From Kiritimatiellales bacterium (GTDB lineage Bacteria > Verrucomicrobiota > Kiritimatiellia > Kiritimatiellales > Tichowtungiaceae): a DNA stretch of 15,610 bases. Below, one piece after another: positions 1 through 6,940 of the stretch; positions within the stretch are counted from its first letter, which is position 1, and each line of letters opens with the position of its first letter. The notes beneath the pieces were generated by a model. It had not been told where the DNA came from, did not search any database, and was given only the letters and a program-made list of their open reading frames with translations. The stretch spans positions 1 to 15,610 of the forward strand of contig JBBADV010000028.1 of assembly GCA_041656295.1 (NCBI GenBank), written 5' to 3'. Both the position numbers and the translations under genes were made by a program.

Positions 1-659
1 TACGGATGTCCAACTTCCTCTGGACGGTAGAGTTTTGACCACGGCGCCGGCGATTCAAACGGCGGGTGCGGTTTAATCCAGCTCGACCACAGCATGAACG
101 GACGGCTTTTGTCGCGGCGGTTTAAAAAATCAATCGAGCGGTCGGCAACCCAGCTTGACTGGTGCGCCTCTGCCGGAAACTGTGACGGCTGGGGAATATA
201 ATAATATTCGCTGCGCATTCCGCCATCTTCGAGCACATATGAATAACCATGTTCGCGCAGCCAGGCGGCATAATCGTTGCCGCCTGCTTCCCACACCTCT
301 TCGTGCCGGTCGCGGCTTTCAAAACCCCACATGCGCAGCGGGTCCGGCGAAAAGTGCATTTTGCCAACGCCGTGCGTCTGATAGCCGCCGCCGTTCAGCA
401 GCTCCATAAAGCTGGAGAGATTCTGCGGCATGGGAACATTGTCGGTACAGTCGGTAATGTGCGCCGGCAGTCCGGTGATGAGGCTGCAACGGCCGGAAAT
501 GCATACCGGCGACGGTGTGTAGGCGCGCGCAAACGCGGTGCCTTCGCGCACCAGCCGGTCCAGTGCCGGCGTTTTTATAACGGGATTACCCAGCGCCGCA
601 ATCGTATCAAAGCGCTGCTGGTCGGTGAACAGAAAAAGAATGTTCGGTCGTTTATTCAT
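1..659 (-). CDS. S1-family sulfatase, N-terminal part (runs off window)
   Basis: This is a formylglycine-dependent sulfatase, expected to hydrolyse sulfate esters on a sugar. Only about 219 N-terminal residues are present and the gene runs off the left edge. The protein opens with NILFLFTDQQR, where D13 and Q14 belong to the metal site. The maturation motif is C53-I-S-G-R followed by CSLITG, so the third position is Ser where Pro or Ala is usual. G-K100-M-H matches the GKxH active-site motif, and IKPHPPFESP matches the usual family His-Pro-Pro segment. There is no signal peptide, because the metal-binding strand begins at residue 6, so a cytoplasmic location is inferred. The ATG lies inside the end of the upstream glycoside hydrolase gene (8-nt overlap, ATGAATAA) without a clear Shine-Dalgarno site, which suggests translational coupling. 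The substrate cannot be told from sequence. Confidence 0.9.
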   Translation of the reverse strand, partial: MNKRPNILFLFTDQQRFDTIAALGNPVIKTPALDRLVREGTAFARAYTPSPVCISGRCSLITGLPAHITDCTDNVPMPQNLSSFMELLNGGGYQTHGVGKMHFSPDPLRMWGFESRDRHEEVWEAGGNDYAAWLREHGYSYVLEDGGMRSEYYYIPQPSQFPAEAHQSSWVADRSIDFLNRRDKSRPFMLWSSWIKPHPPFESPAPWSKLYRPEEVGHP

Positions 660-2964
660 TTGCTATATAGAATGTTGCTTCATTTGCTGAAATTATTTTT
701 GAACTCATTTTTACTCCGCCGTCCACCGGAAATGCGGCGTGCACTGTGAGCGGATACTCTTTCCACGGTGAATCCACTGTGCCGGAAATTAAGTCACCGG
801 AAATCGTCAATTCAGAAAATTCCATGCCGCCGCCGCTGAAATGAAAATCGGTTCCAAGCAGCACCGGCGCATCGCCGCGCCACGCCGCAAGCCGCAGCAG
901 GCGCATCCCGTGCGCCGGAATTGTTAAAACGATTTTTGCACCGCGCGACTGAATGCCGTAAAATCTCTGATCGTGAAATTCAAATACGGCCAGTTCAGTG
1001 ATCTCTTCCGGCAGACGGCATTTTGATAAATCAACGGTGATCTCTTTTTCTGTGTCATTCCAGTTGCCGGCTGCCAGCGTCCACCACGGTTCAACTCCGG
1101 CGGCACGCGGCTGAACATCCGTCTGGAAAAAGTTCGGACAGCGCGGTGTTGAATAATTCAGCGGGCGGGCCGGAATTCCTAATGCCGGAATAAAATGCCG
1201 GTACAGCGCACGGCGGTCATCGTCCAGTTCTGTAAAGCGTTCACAAATGCAGGTATTGCCGCCGCCGGTATATTGACTCAGCGCAACGGTAAAGGCTTCT
1301 TCGTCAGTGAACAGTCCGAGACTCAAATCGTCGCGCAGCACGCCGGGACGAAACGGTTCCGTGCGGCGGCGCAACGGACACGCATCCGGATCGAACCGGA
1401 TGAAGTGGTTGATATAATTGCGAATGCAGCCCTGCTTTATTTTAATCAGCGTGCCTTTCCAGCGCGCGCCATCCGGCGGCGTCCAGAAGCCGAACATATC
1501 ATTGGTCGCACGCAGTGAATCGTAAACACCGGCGTTGGCGGCATCATTAATTCCGCCGCACGAAACAATATAACTTTCGTCGCCGAGCACTTCGCGCAAA
1601 ACGTTACCGGCGAGATAATATGCTTGCGCGCGATTCATTTTCCGGTCATGAAACTGAATATTTTCGTTCAAAATAATAGAACGCAGAAAATCGGTTTTGT
1701 GATAGGTGAAGCCCCATTCTAAAAGTTTAGAATAAACGCCACGCATGTAATTGCGATAATTTGGAGCAGTCGGATCAATTGCAAACGCATCACCCTCAAT
1801 ATAATCAAACTGCAGCGGTTCGCCGGTGCGCGTGCGCGCAATCAGATCGGGATATTTTTTCACGGCGTCCGCCGTCCCCCGAATCATAGTTGGGCACGTC
1901 CAGATCCCGGGCATCATGCCGGCGGCGCGGATTTTTTCTGCCACGGCCTTCATCCCTTCGGGAAAGCGGTGATTCGCGTTGTAGTCGCCGAGTTTATCCA
2001 TCCACCCGTTGTCCAGTTGGAATACATCGATCGGCAGCGGACGTTTTTTTAATGCGCTTAATGTTTCGTCCAGATCGGCGGAACAGAAATCAAAACCGTA
2101 AAACTGCCAGGTGCAGAAAATATTCAGCGGCGTGCGCGCCGGCGCCGGAATGTTTAATTCCCGCATTGAGATTTCGGTGAACATTTCGCGCATCATCACT
2201 TCATCGTCGCACGCGGTAATCAGCATCCAGTGGGTGGTGCGCTCTTCGCCGGGATCGACCGTTATGCCGTCAAACTCGCACCGGCAGCGGATGGTTTTTA
2301 ATTCGCTCGTGCCGGGAACCTGACTGACAGTAAAGGTGGTTAAATGTTCAGTTTGGCCGATGATACCGAAAAAGAGCCCGGCGCGGTTTTCGTGCCGTTT
2401 ATTTTTGATATAAAAAAACGGTTCAGCGCAGATTTCAGCGCGGTTTAAAAAGTCGGCCTGATTGCCGGTCACACCGCCGCCGGCTTTTATTTTTCCGCCT
2501 TCAAGCGCGGCGTCTTCGAAGTTTTCATCATCGTGCACAAAATCGAACGCACCGGGCACATCGGTTTTCTGCCGGCAGGTTTTGAGAAAGCGCCAGTGCT
2601 CCATGCCGTCGCCGGAAAGTTCGAGCGACGCCGCGCCGGAAATCTCCAGCGGATAGAGTGCCGATAATTCCACCGGCGTTGCGCGCCGGTTTTTGGCAAT
2701 CAGCCGGACGCCGCAATAACGGCAGTCGTTGCTCATAAAAATTTCGCGGCGCAATTCGATTCCGTCATTCAGCGCAACCGCGCCGGAAACTGTTCCGTGC
2801 AGCGATCCGATGTTTCCCGCGCGGCTGTACGGCTGATTAAATTCCGGTTCGACCGGCGCCGGCGAATTGAAAAGTTCGACCGCCGGGATTTGTGCAGCCA
2901 TGCGAAATGAATCCGCATAAAGGCTGTATCCGCCGGTGTTGAGCTTTAGTGAAAATCTGGTCAT
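652..2964 (-). CDS. Clan GH-D (GH36-like) alpha-galactosidase
   Basis: This 770-residue protein resembles GH36 retaining alpha-galactosidases. It has an N-terminal beta-sandwich-like half (about 1-270), a TIM-barrel catalytic domain (about 280-600) and a C-terminal beta domain. Barrel landmarks are FQLDNGW (D318) followed by FPEGMKAVAEKIRAAGMMPG, the YHKTDF strand with the probable nucleophile D425, and SCGG...SLRATND with the probable acid/base D489. These match the KxD nucleophile and RxSxD acid/base patterns of clan GH-D. There is no signal peptide, so the enzyme is probably cytoplasmic. It starts 3 nt after the transporter stop with only a weak GGA ribosome-binding site, and its end overlaps the next sulfatase gene by 8 nt. 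The context points to removal of alpha-galactosyl units from an imported oligosaccharide. Another alpha-linked sugar, such as alpha-GalNAc, is possible because the clan also covers those activities. Confidence 0.85.
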   Translation of the reverse strand: MTRFSLKLNTGGYSLYADSFRMAAQIPAVELFNSPAPVEPEFNQPYSRAGNIGSLHGTVSGAVALNDGIELRREIFMSNDCRYCGVRLIAKNRRATPVELSALYPLEISGAASLELSGDGMEHWRFLKTCRQKTDVPGAFDFVHDDENFEDAALEGGKIKAGGGVTGNQADFLNRAEICAEPFFYIKNKRHENRAGLFFGIIGQTEHLTTFTVSQVPGTSELKTIRCRCEFDGITVDPGEERTTHWMLITACDDEVMMREMFTEISMRELNIPAPARTPLNIFCTWQFYGFDFCSADLDETLSALKKRPLPIDVFQLDNGWMDKLGDYNANHRFPEGMKAVAEKIRAAGMMPGIWTCPTMIRGTADAVKKYPDLIARTRTGEPLQFDYIEGDAFAIDPTAPNYRNYMRGVYSKLLEWGFTYHKTDFLRSIILNENIQFHDRKMNRAQAYYLAGNVLREVLGDESYIVSCGGINDAANAGVYDSLRATNDMFGFWTPPDGARWKGTLIKIKQGCIRNYINHFIRFDPDACPLRRRTEPFRPGVLRDDLSLGLFTDEEAFTVALSQYTGGGNTCICERFTELDDDRRALYRHFIPALGIPARPLNYSTPRCPNFFQTDVQPRAAGVEPWWTLAAGNWNDTEKEITVDLSKCRLPEEITELAVFEFHDQRFYGIQSRGAKIVLTIPAHGMRLLRLAAWRGDAPVLLGTDFHFSGGGMEFSELTISGDLISGTVDSPWKEYPLTVHAAFPVDGGVKMSSKIISANEATFYIANE

Positions 2965-2967
2965 TTT

Positions 2968-4368
2968 TTAATTTCCGGTACGCCGTGCTTCGAGTTTCCG
3001 GCGCGTTTCGTCGGCGCACTCAGCAGAGATTGGATAACGGCTGACGAATAGAATTGCAAGCAACAGTCCGACCACCGGAATTACAGTAAAACAGATCCGC
3101 ATCGCCTGAATGGCTGCCGGCGATTGCGCTGCGCCGAGCTTGGCATCAAAGCCGCTGGCGTTGAGAATCACGCCGATAAACAGCAATCCGACCGACACGC
3201 CGATTTTCATCACGTTGCTGTACATCGCGCTGTACATCCCCTCCCGCCGCACACCGGTATGCAACTCATCTTCATCGCAAATATCGGCCACCATCGACGG
3301 CGCAAGAACCCATAAACACGAAAGCCCCGGCGACATCATCACAGAGACAATAAACTGCAGACACGGATACTCCGGAACATACGTTACATATTTGAGCATC
3401 GAACCGGCTGCCGCGAGCGTCAATCCGCCGATCAGCGTTTTCTTTTTGCCGATCTTTGATGATATCCAGCTGATCACCGGCGCGGCGGTGATGCCGCCGC
3501 ACAAATGATAGATCATGCCGCCAAATGCCAGGTAGGTGGATGCTGCTTTGGCGTCGCCGCCGAAAACATAATAGATATTAATGTATATACCAAGCTGGCC
3601 GATCATGAACAGTCCGAGACACGCACAGATCACCGCGCAGATCAGCAGCACAAACGTGCGGTTTTTCAGCGTAACCAGCAGGCTGGCAAATAATGGAATG
3701 CATTCTTTCGCTTGAGTCTTCGCAAACCGTTCTTTTGAACACACCGCCGGAATAATGGACGCAACAATCATAATTCCGGCGATGAACAGTGAAACTGTCC
3801 GCATGCCGTCGAGTGTATTTTCAAAGCAATCCATCTGCGTCAGCCGGAATATCCACTGGATGGAAAAACCCGCCAATGCCGAAAAAAATGCCCGGAACGC
3901 CATGATGCGTGTGCGTTCATTATAGTCTGTGCTCAACTCATAGCCGAGCGCGTTAAACGGCACTGAAAAAATGGTGTAGAATGTATAGAATGTAATGGAA
4001 CCGATCAAAAACCAGAGGAAATAACCTATTTCACTCCAGCCGCCGGACGGCACCCGCCAAAGCAGCACATACATGAAGGCCGCCAGAACCCCGCCAATCA
4101 GCATATACGGACGGCGCCGGCCGAACCGGCTGCGCGTGTTATCTGAAATTCCCCCCATGACCGGATCCGTAAATGCATCCCAAAGGCGCGCGGAAAAAAT
4201 TCCGAGACTGACCAGCGCCGGATTGACACCGAGAAAAATATTAAACACCTGATTCGCCATCGTGTTGACGCTGTTCTGCATCAGATTATCGGCCGTACTG
4301 CCGACCCCGAAGGCTGTCTTCTGCCAAAATGACAATATGCCGGCTCTTTGTTTATTTTTTATCACCAT
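2968..4368 (-). CDS. GPH-family (MelB-like) sugar:cation symporter
   Basis: This 466-residue, very hydrophobic membrane protein has the hallmarks of the glycoside-pentoside-hexuronide:cation symporter family. The key segment is SARLWDAFTDPVMGGISD followed by the Arg-rich cytoplasmic loop NTRSRFGRRRPY (about 59-88). D64 and D68 align with the cation-site aspartates of MelB. About 12 transmembrane segments are expected. A central loop with NERTRIMAFR also fits the family. It probably imports a galactoside or other oligosaccharide released outside, using Na+ or H+. It is the first gene of the transporter/alpha-galactosidase/sulfatase operon, which supports a role in uptake of that pathway's substrate. 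The ATG at 4368 is preceded by GGGAATTAAAAG, a weak ribosome-binding site, and a candidate promoter lies about 110 nt upstream. Confidence 0.9.
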   Translation of the reverse strand: MVIKNKQRAGILSFWQKTAFGVGSTADNLMQNSVNTMANQVFNIFLGVNPALVSLGIFSARLWDAFTDPVMGGISDNTRSRFGRRRPYMLIGGVLAAFMYVLLWRVPSGGWSEIGYFLWFLIGSITFYTFYTIFSVPFNALGYELSTDYNERTRIMAFRAFFSALAGFSIQWIFRLTQMDCFENTLDGMRTVSLFIAGIMIVASIIPAVCSKERFAKTQAKECIPLFASLLVTLKNRTFVLLICAVICACLGLFMIGQLGIYINIYYVFGGDAKAASTYLAFGGMIYHLCGGITAAPVISWISSKIGKKKTLIGGLTLAAAGSMLKYVTYVPEYPCLQFIVSVMMSPGLSCLWVLAPSMVADICDEDELHTGVRREGMYSAMYSNVMKIGVSVGLLFIGVILNASGFDAKLGAAQSPAAIQAMRICFTVIPVVGLLLAILFVSRYPISAECADETRRKLEARRTGN

Positions 4369-4476
4369 CTTTTAATTCCCGTTTCAGCCTTGTTTTGCAT
4401 ACTGTCTCTTTTTTATTCTTTCCCTGTGTTTCATTCCGCTTAATTAAAATTCAGAAGATCCGTATTTCCGCTATGT

Positions 4477-4505
4477 CGTATATCCAATCATTCAACTTCG
4501 TTCAA
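4477..4505 (-). promoter_or_regulatory. Candidate sigma-70-like promoter for the transporter operon
   Basis: Read on the minus strand, TTGAAC and TATACG are separated by exactly 17 nt, upstream of the symporter gene and just after the end of the secreted-protein gene. The -35 box is good and the -10 box moderate. No terminator is visible between the two genes, so read-through from upstream is also possible. Confidence 0.35.
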
Positions 4506-4525
4506 CCAGCTTCGGTGACTCCTCT

Positions 4526-5194
4526 TCAGAGTGCAGCATCTGTGATCAGAAGCAGCCGAATTGTCTTTCCTGTCTCCGCAACCACCCCCGTGACCGCAAT
4601 ATTATCCAGCAATATGGCGGAAGTACCGCCAACTCCGGTAATTCTGAATGTGACACTTTTGCCGGCAGCCAGCGTGTAATCAGCTAAACTGCCTAACATG
4701 ACATCGAAATCACTGAAATCGGTATCATTCTCTGTCGCATTGGCACCACGAGACGGTAAATTAATCGTTGCCAAGTCGCCTGTAGTAATATCTCCGGAAA
4801 TAACGCTAACGACGAGCTGCGAAATGCCCGCTGGATATGCACGGTATGCATCAAACCGGAATGCAGTTAGGTCGTATGACTGGGTGCCTGTATTTTCCAC
4901 AACAAATTCGACATACTTGTTAATATTTAGCCCTATAGAGCCGTCGCCTTTTCCGGCGCCGGGGAATTCGGCTCCGTATGTTTCGTCATTGCTGCCATTT
5001 TTGGGTGACTTATAGATGTTGCTGTCGACGACCGCGATTTGAGCCTCGATACCCGCGGCAAACACATTCGCGTTCCAGATGCCGCCAGTCATTGGTCCTG
5101 CATCATGCCAGCCGGCAATGATCAGTTCCGCCTGAACTGCGGTTATTCCCATAGCAAACAATGCCGCTATCGCTGTAACTGTTTTCCTGCTCAT
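4526..5194 (-). CDS. Secreted PEP-CTERM-like paralogue 1, decayed sorting tail
   Basis: This 222-residue secreted protein of unknown function has a signal peptide (MSRKTVTAIAALFAMGITAVQA) that is identical to that of paralogue 2. The body is a single probable beta-sandwich domain with the shared landmarks LIIAGWH, NGSNDETYGAEF, KYVEFVVENTG, FRFDAYRA, LVVSVISGD and VTFRITGVGG...LLDNIAVTG, the last being common in PEP-CTERM proteins. The C-terminus should be a PEP-CTERM anchor, but it reads VVAETGKTIRLLLITDAAL and then stops. This looks like a mutated PEP...hydrophobic tail that ends early. In the +1 frame just past this point the DNA encodes LKRSHR, which resembles the missing basic end, so a frameshift is likely. 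The start has a strong ribosome-binding site (GGAGGAG, 7 nt away). The protein is probably released or unanchored. A carbohydrate-binding role is possible but unproven. Confidence 0.8.
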   Translation of the reverse strand: MSRKTVTAIAALFAMGITAVQAELIIAGWHDAGPMTGGIWNANVFAAGIEAQIAVVDSNIYKSPKNGSNDETYGAEFPGAGKGDGSIGLNINKYVEFVVENTGTQSYDLTAFRFDAYRAYPAGISQLVVSVISGDITTGDLATINLPSRGANATENDTDFSDFDVMLGSLADYTLAAGKSVTFRITGVGGTSAILLDNIAVTGVVAETGKTIRLLLITDAAL

Positions 5195-5254
5195 TGTATT
5201 CTCCTCCCTCCTTATGCTGTTGCATTTCTTTGCTCTTCCCGGGCAAATCCCTCA
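5195..5254 (-). repeat. 60-nt leader repeat, copy 1
   Basis: The 60 nt directly upstream of paralogue 1 match the 60 nt upstream of paralogue 2 (6237-6296) at 56 positions, with no gaps. The match stops abruptly at the TGAGGGAT side. It marks one edge of the duplication that produced the two genes and carries the ribosome-binding site. Confidence 0.8.
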
Positions 5255-5398
5255 CGTGCACATGTAATGCCTGGACCGGAAACTCCGCACGGGGGTTGCA
5301 GGATTCTCCAGAGTCCCGGCAAATAGAAATGCGCCGGCATTCAAAACAAATATGATGGTCAATATGCCGACCCAGAAAATTTTTTGTTTTTTAATCAT
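5252..5398 (-). CDS. 48-residue membrane-anchored or signal-peptide ORF, possibly a gene remnant
   Basis: The predicted peptide has a basic start (MIKKQK), one hydrophobic segment (IFWVGILTIIFVLNAGAFLF) and a short polar tail (AGTLENPATPVRSFRSRHYMCT). A GAGG ribosome-binding site sits 8 nt before the ATG, and a terminator from the preceding operon lies upstream, so it could be the first gene of a new transcript. Its stop codon falls exactly at the edge of the 60-nt leader repeat of paralogue 1. That position suggests it may be the signal-peptide end of a larger secreted protein cut off when paralogue 1 was inserted. It could equally be a genuine small membrane protein. No family is recognised. 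Confidence 0.4.
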   Translation of the reverse strand: MIKKQKIFWVGILTIIFVLNAGAFLFAGTLENPATPVRSFRSRHYMCT

Positions 5399-5453
5399 AG
5401 TCCGGTCCTCTATTGCGGGCCGAGACAGGCGCCTTGCCATCTTCCGTATTAAC

Positions 5454-5475
5454 GGCGCTCAAGGGACTGAGCGCC
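5454..5475 (-). other. RNA hairpin in leader region
   Basis: GGCGCTCA and TGAGCGCC form a perfect 8-bp stem around a 6-nt loop. It lies about 20 nt after the terminator hairpin and about 55 nt before the small ORF. There is no T-run of note after it on the minus strand, only GTTAATA. It could be a second weak terminator or part of a leader RNA structure. Confidence 0.4.
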
Positions 5476-5494
5476 CAGCCATCACGCGTAAAAC

Positions 5495-5527
5495 TTCAAA
5501 GAGCCGCCGGACCGGCGGCTCTTTGAA
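5495..5527 (-). terminator. Rho-independent terminator after paralogue 2
   Basis: A perfect 14-bp stem (TTCAAAGAGCCGCC with its complement) closes a 5-nt loop, and on the minus strand it is followed by GTTTT. It starts 17 nt past the stop codon of paralogue 2 and most likely ends the GH20/sulfatase/secreted-protein transcript. The stem is AT-flanked on both sides, but no plus-strand gene ends here. Confidence 0.85.
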
Positions 5528-5543
5528 ATTATGATTGAATATT

Positions 5544-6236
5544 TTAGCGACGAACGCTGCGGCGGATTCCTAACAATCCAACTATTCCTGCGACCAGCAG
5601 GCCGGCCGCTGCCGGTTCCGGTATTATCCCCGTGACCGCAATATTATCCAGCAATATGTTAGACGTGCCGCCAACTCCGGTAATTCTGAATGTGACACTT
5701 TCGCCGGCAGCCAGCGTGTAATCAGCTAAACTGTCTAACATAATATCGAAATCATCGAAATCGGTGGCATCGGGGGTCGCTGGGGTAGAACCGTGACCCG
5801 GCAAATTAATCGTTGCCAAGTCGCCTGTAGTGATATCTCCGGAAGCAACGCTAACGACGAGCTGCGGAACGCCTGCTGCACCTGCCCGGTATGCATCAAA
5901 CCGGAATGCGATTAGATCGTATGACTGGGTGCCTGTATTTTCCACAACAAATTCGACGTACTTGTCAGGATTTAGTCCCATAGAACCATTGCTTTTTCCG
6001 GCGTCGGGGAATTCGGCTCCGTATGTTTCGTCATTGCTGCCATTGCCTGACTTAAGTATAGCGCCCGGATTCTGCAGGGTTTGAGCCTCAATACCCGCGG
6101 CAAACACATCCGCGTTCCAGACGCCGCCGGAAATATTATTTCCTGCATGCCAGCCGGCAATGATCAGTTCCGCCTGAACTGCGGTTATTCCCATAGCAAA
6201 CAATGCCGCTATCGCTGTAACTGTTTTCCTACTCAT
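5544..6236 (-). CDS. Secreted PEP-CTERM protein (paralogue 2, intact sorting signal)
   Basis: This is a 230-residue secreted protein of unknown function. The signal peptide spans residues 1-22, with likely cleavage after VQA. One beta-rich domain follows (about 24-203) with the same landmarks as its neighbours: LIIAGWH, GGVWNADVFAAGIEAQ, NGSNDETYGAEF, KYVEFVVENTG, AFRFDAYRAG and VTFRITGVGG...LLDNIAVTG. It ends in a textbook PEP-CTERM tail: PEP at 206-208, a hydrophobic helix (AAAGLLVAGIVGLLGI) and the basic end RRSVRR. In other bacteria this tail is handled by the exosortase/EpsH system and leads to surface or extracellular-polymer attachment. It is the last gene before a strong terminator and has a strong ribosome-binding site (GGAGAGAGGAG). 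The domain could bind the glycan that the operon degrades, but this is inferred only from position. Confidence 0.85.
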   Translation of the reverse strand: MSRKTVTAIAALFAMGITAVQAELIIAGWHAGNNISGGVWNADVFAAGIEAQTLQNPGAILKSGNGSNDETYGAEFPDAGKSNGSMGLNPDKYVEFVVENTGTQSYDLIAFRFDAYRAGAAGVPQLVVSVASGDITTGDLATINLPGHGSTPATPDATDFDDFDIMLDSLADYTLAAGESVTFRITGVGGTSNILLDNIAVTGIIPEPAAAGLLVAGIVGLLGIRRSVRR

Positions 6237-6296
6237 TGTATTCTCCTCTCTCCTTATGCTGTTGCATTTCTTCCTTCTTCCCGGGCAGATCCCTCA
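6237..6296 (-). repeat. 60-nt leader repeat, copy 2
   Basis: This is the counterpart of 5195-5254 (56 of 60 positions identical, no gaps). It lies between paralogue 3 and paralogue 2 and carries the ribosome-binding site of paralogue 2. The similarity ends within the loop of the hairpin at 6283-6303. Confidence 0.8.
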
Positions 6297-6303
6297 TCTG
6301 CCC
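6283..6303 (-). other. Intergenic mRNA hairpin
   Basis: GGGCAGAT and ATCTGCCC form a perfect 8-bp stem around a 5-nt loop, about 20 nt after the stop of paralogue 3. No T-run follows, so it is more likely a processing or stability hairpin than a terminator. The corresponding site before paralogue 1 (around 5241) has lost the pairing. Confidence 0.45.
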
Positions 6304-6324
6304 TTTACCCAAAATTGTCATTGA

Positions 6325-6939
6325 TCACTTCGATGCCGGTATTCCGGTAACAGCAATATTATCCAGCACTATGGGGGACTCACCGCCAACTCCGGCAATT
6401 CTGAATGTGACACTTTCTCCCCCGGCGAGCGTATGATCGTCTAAAAGAATATCGAAATCATCGAAATCGGTGGCATCGACAGTGGCGTTGGCACCGCGCG
6501 CCCGCAACTTAACAGTCATTAAATCCTTCACGGTTTTATCCCCTGAAACGATGCTAACGACGAGCTGCGGAATGCCTTTTGAATATGAACGGTATGCATC
6601 AAACCGGAATGCCAGCAGTCTACATGGCCGGGCTCCTCTGTTTGTCACAGTAAACTCGACATACTTGTCAACATTGAGCCCTATGGCACCGTTGCCCTTT
6701 CTGGCGCCGGCGAATTCAGCGCCGAATGTTTCGTCATTGCTGCCATTCGGCGATTTATAAAGACTCCCCGCGACACTCCCTGCCTGCGCTTTAATGCCCG
6801 GTGCAACAATATCAGCATTCCACTTGCCGCCAGAAAAACTCGATCCCTGATGCCAGCCGGCAATTACTGTTTCCGCCGGATCTGCAACCACCGTCAGACT
6901 CAACAGTATAGATACAAATGTAATGAATTTTATCTTCAT
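6325..6939 (-). CDS. Secreted paralogue 3, no C-terminal anchor
   Basis: This 204-residue protein has a signal peptide (MKIKFITFVSILLSLTVVADPA) unlike that of the other two copies. Its body is clearly the same domain: TVIAGWHQG, GGKWNADIVAPGIKAQ, NGSNDETFGAEF, KYVEFTVTNRG, AFRFDAYRSY, DFDDFDILLDD and VTFRIAGVGG...VLDNIAVTG. It ends at GIPASK, directly after the domain, with no PEP motif, no hydrophobic helix and no basic tail. It is therefore predicted to be freely secreted. The ATG is one nt after the sulfatase stop (TGAGATG), with GGAGG 5 nt upstream, so it is co-transcribed and probably coupled to the sulfatase. It is the most diverged of the three and probably the oldest copy in this operon. 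Its function is unknown. Confidence 0.85.
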   Translation of the reverse strand: MKIKFITFVSILLSLTVVADPAETVIAGWHQGSSFSGGKWNADIVAPGIKAQAGSVAGSLYKSPNGSNDETFGAEFAGARKGNGAIGLNVDKYVEFTVTNRGARPCRLLAFRFDAYRSYSKGIPQLVVSIVSGDKTVKDLMTVKLRARGANATVDATDFDDFDILLDDHTLAGGESVTFRIAGVGGESPIVLDNIAVTGIPASK

Positions 6940-6940
6940 C

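Noticed and set aside
4439..4454. Operator-like sequence CTTAATTAAAATTCAG in the transporter leader
   Set aside because: It matches the 16-bp palindrome at 12 positions but is no longer palindromic, and AT-rich matches of this quality are common.
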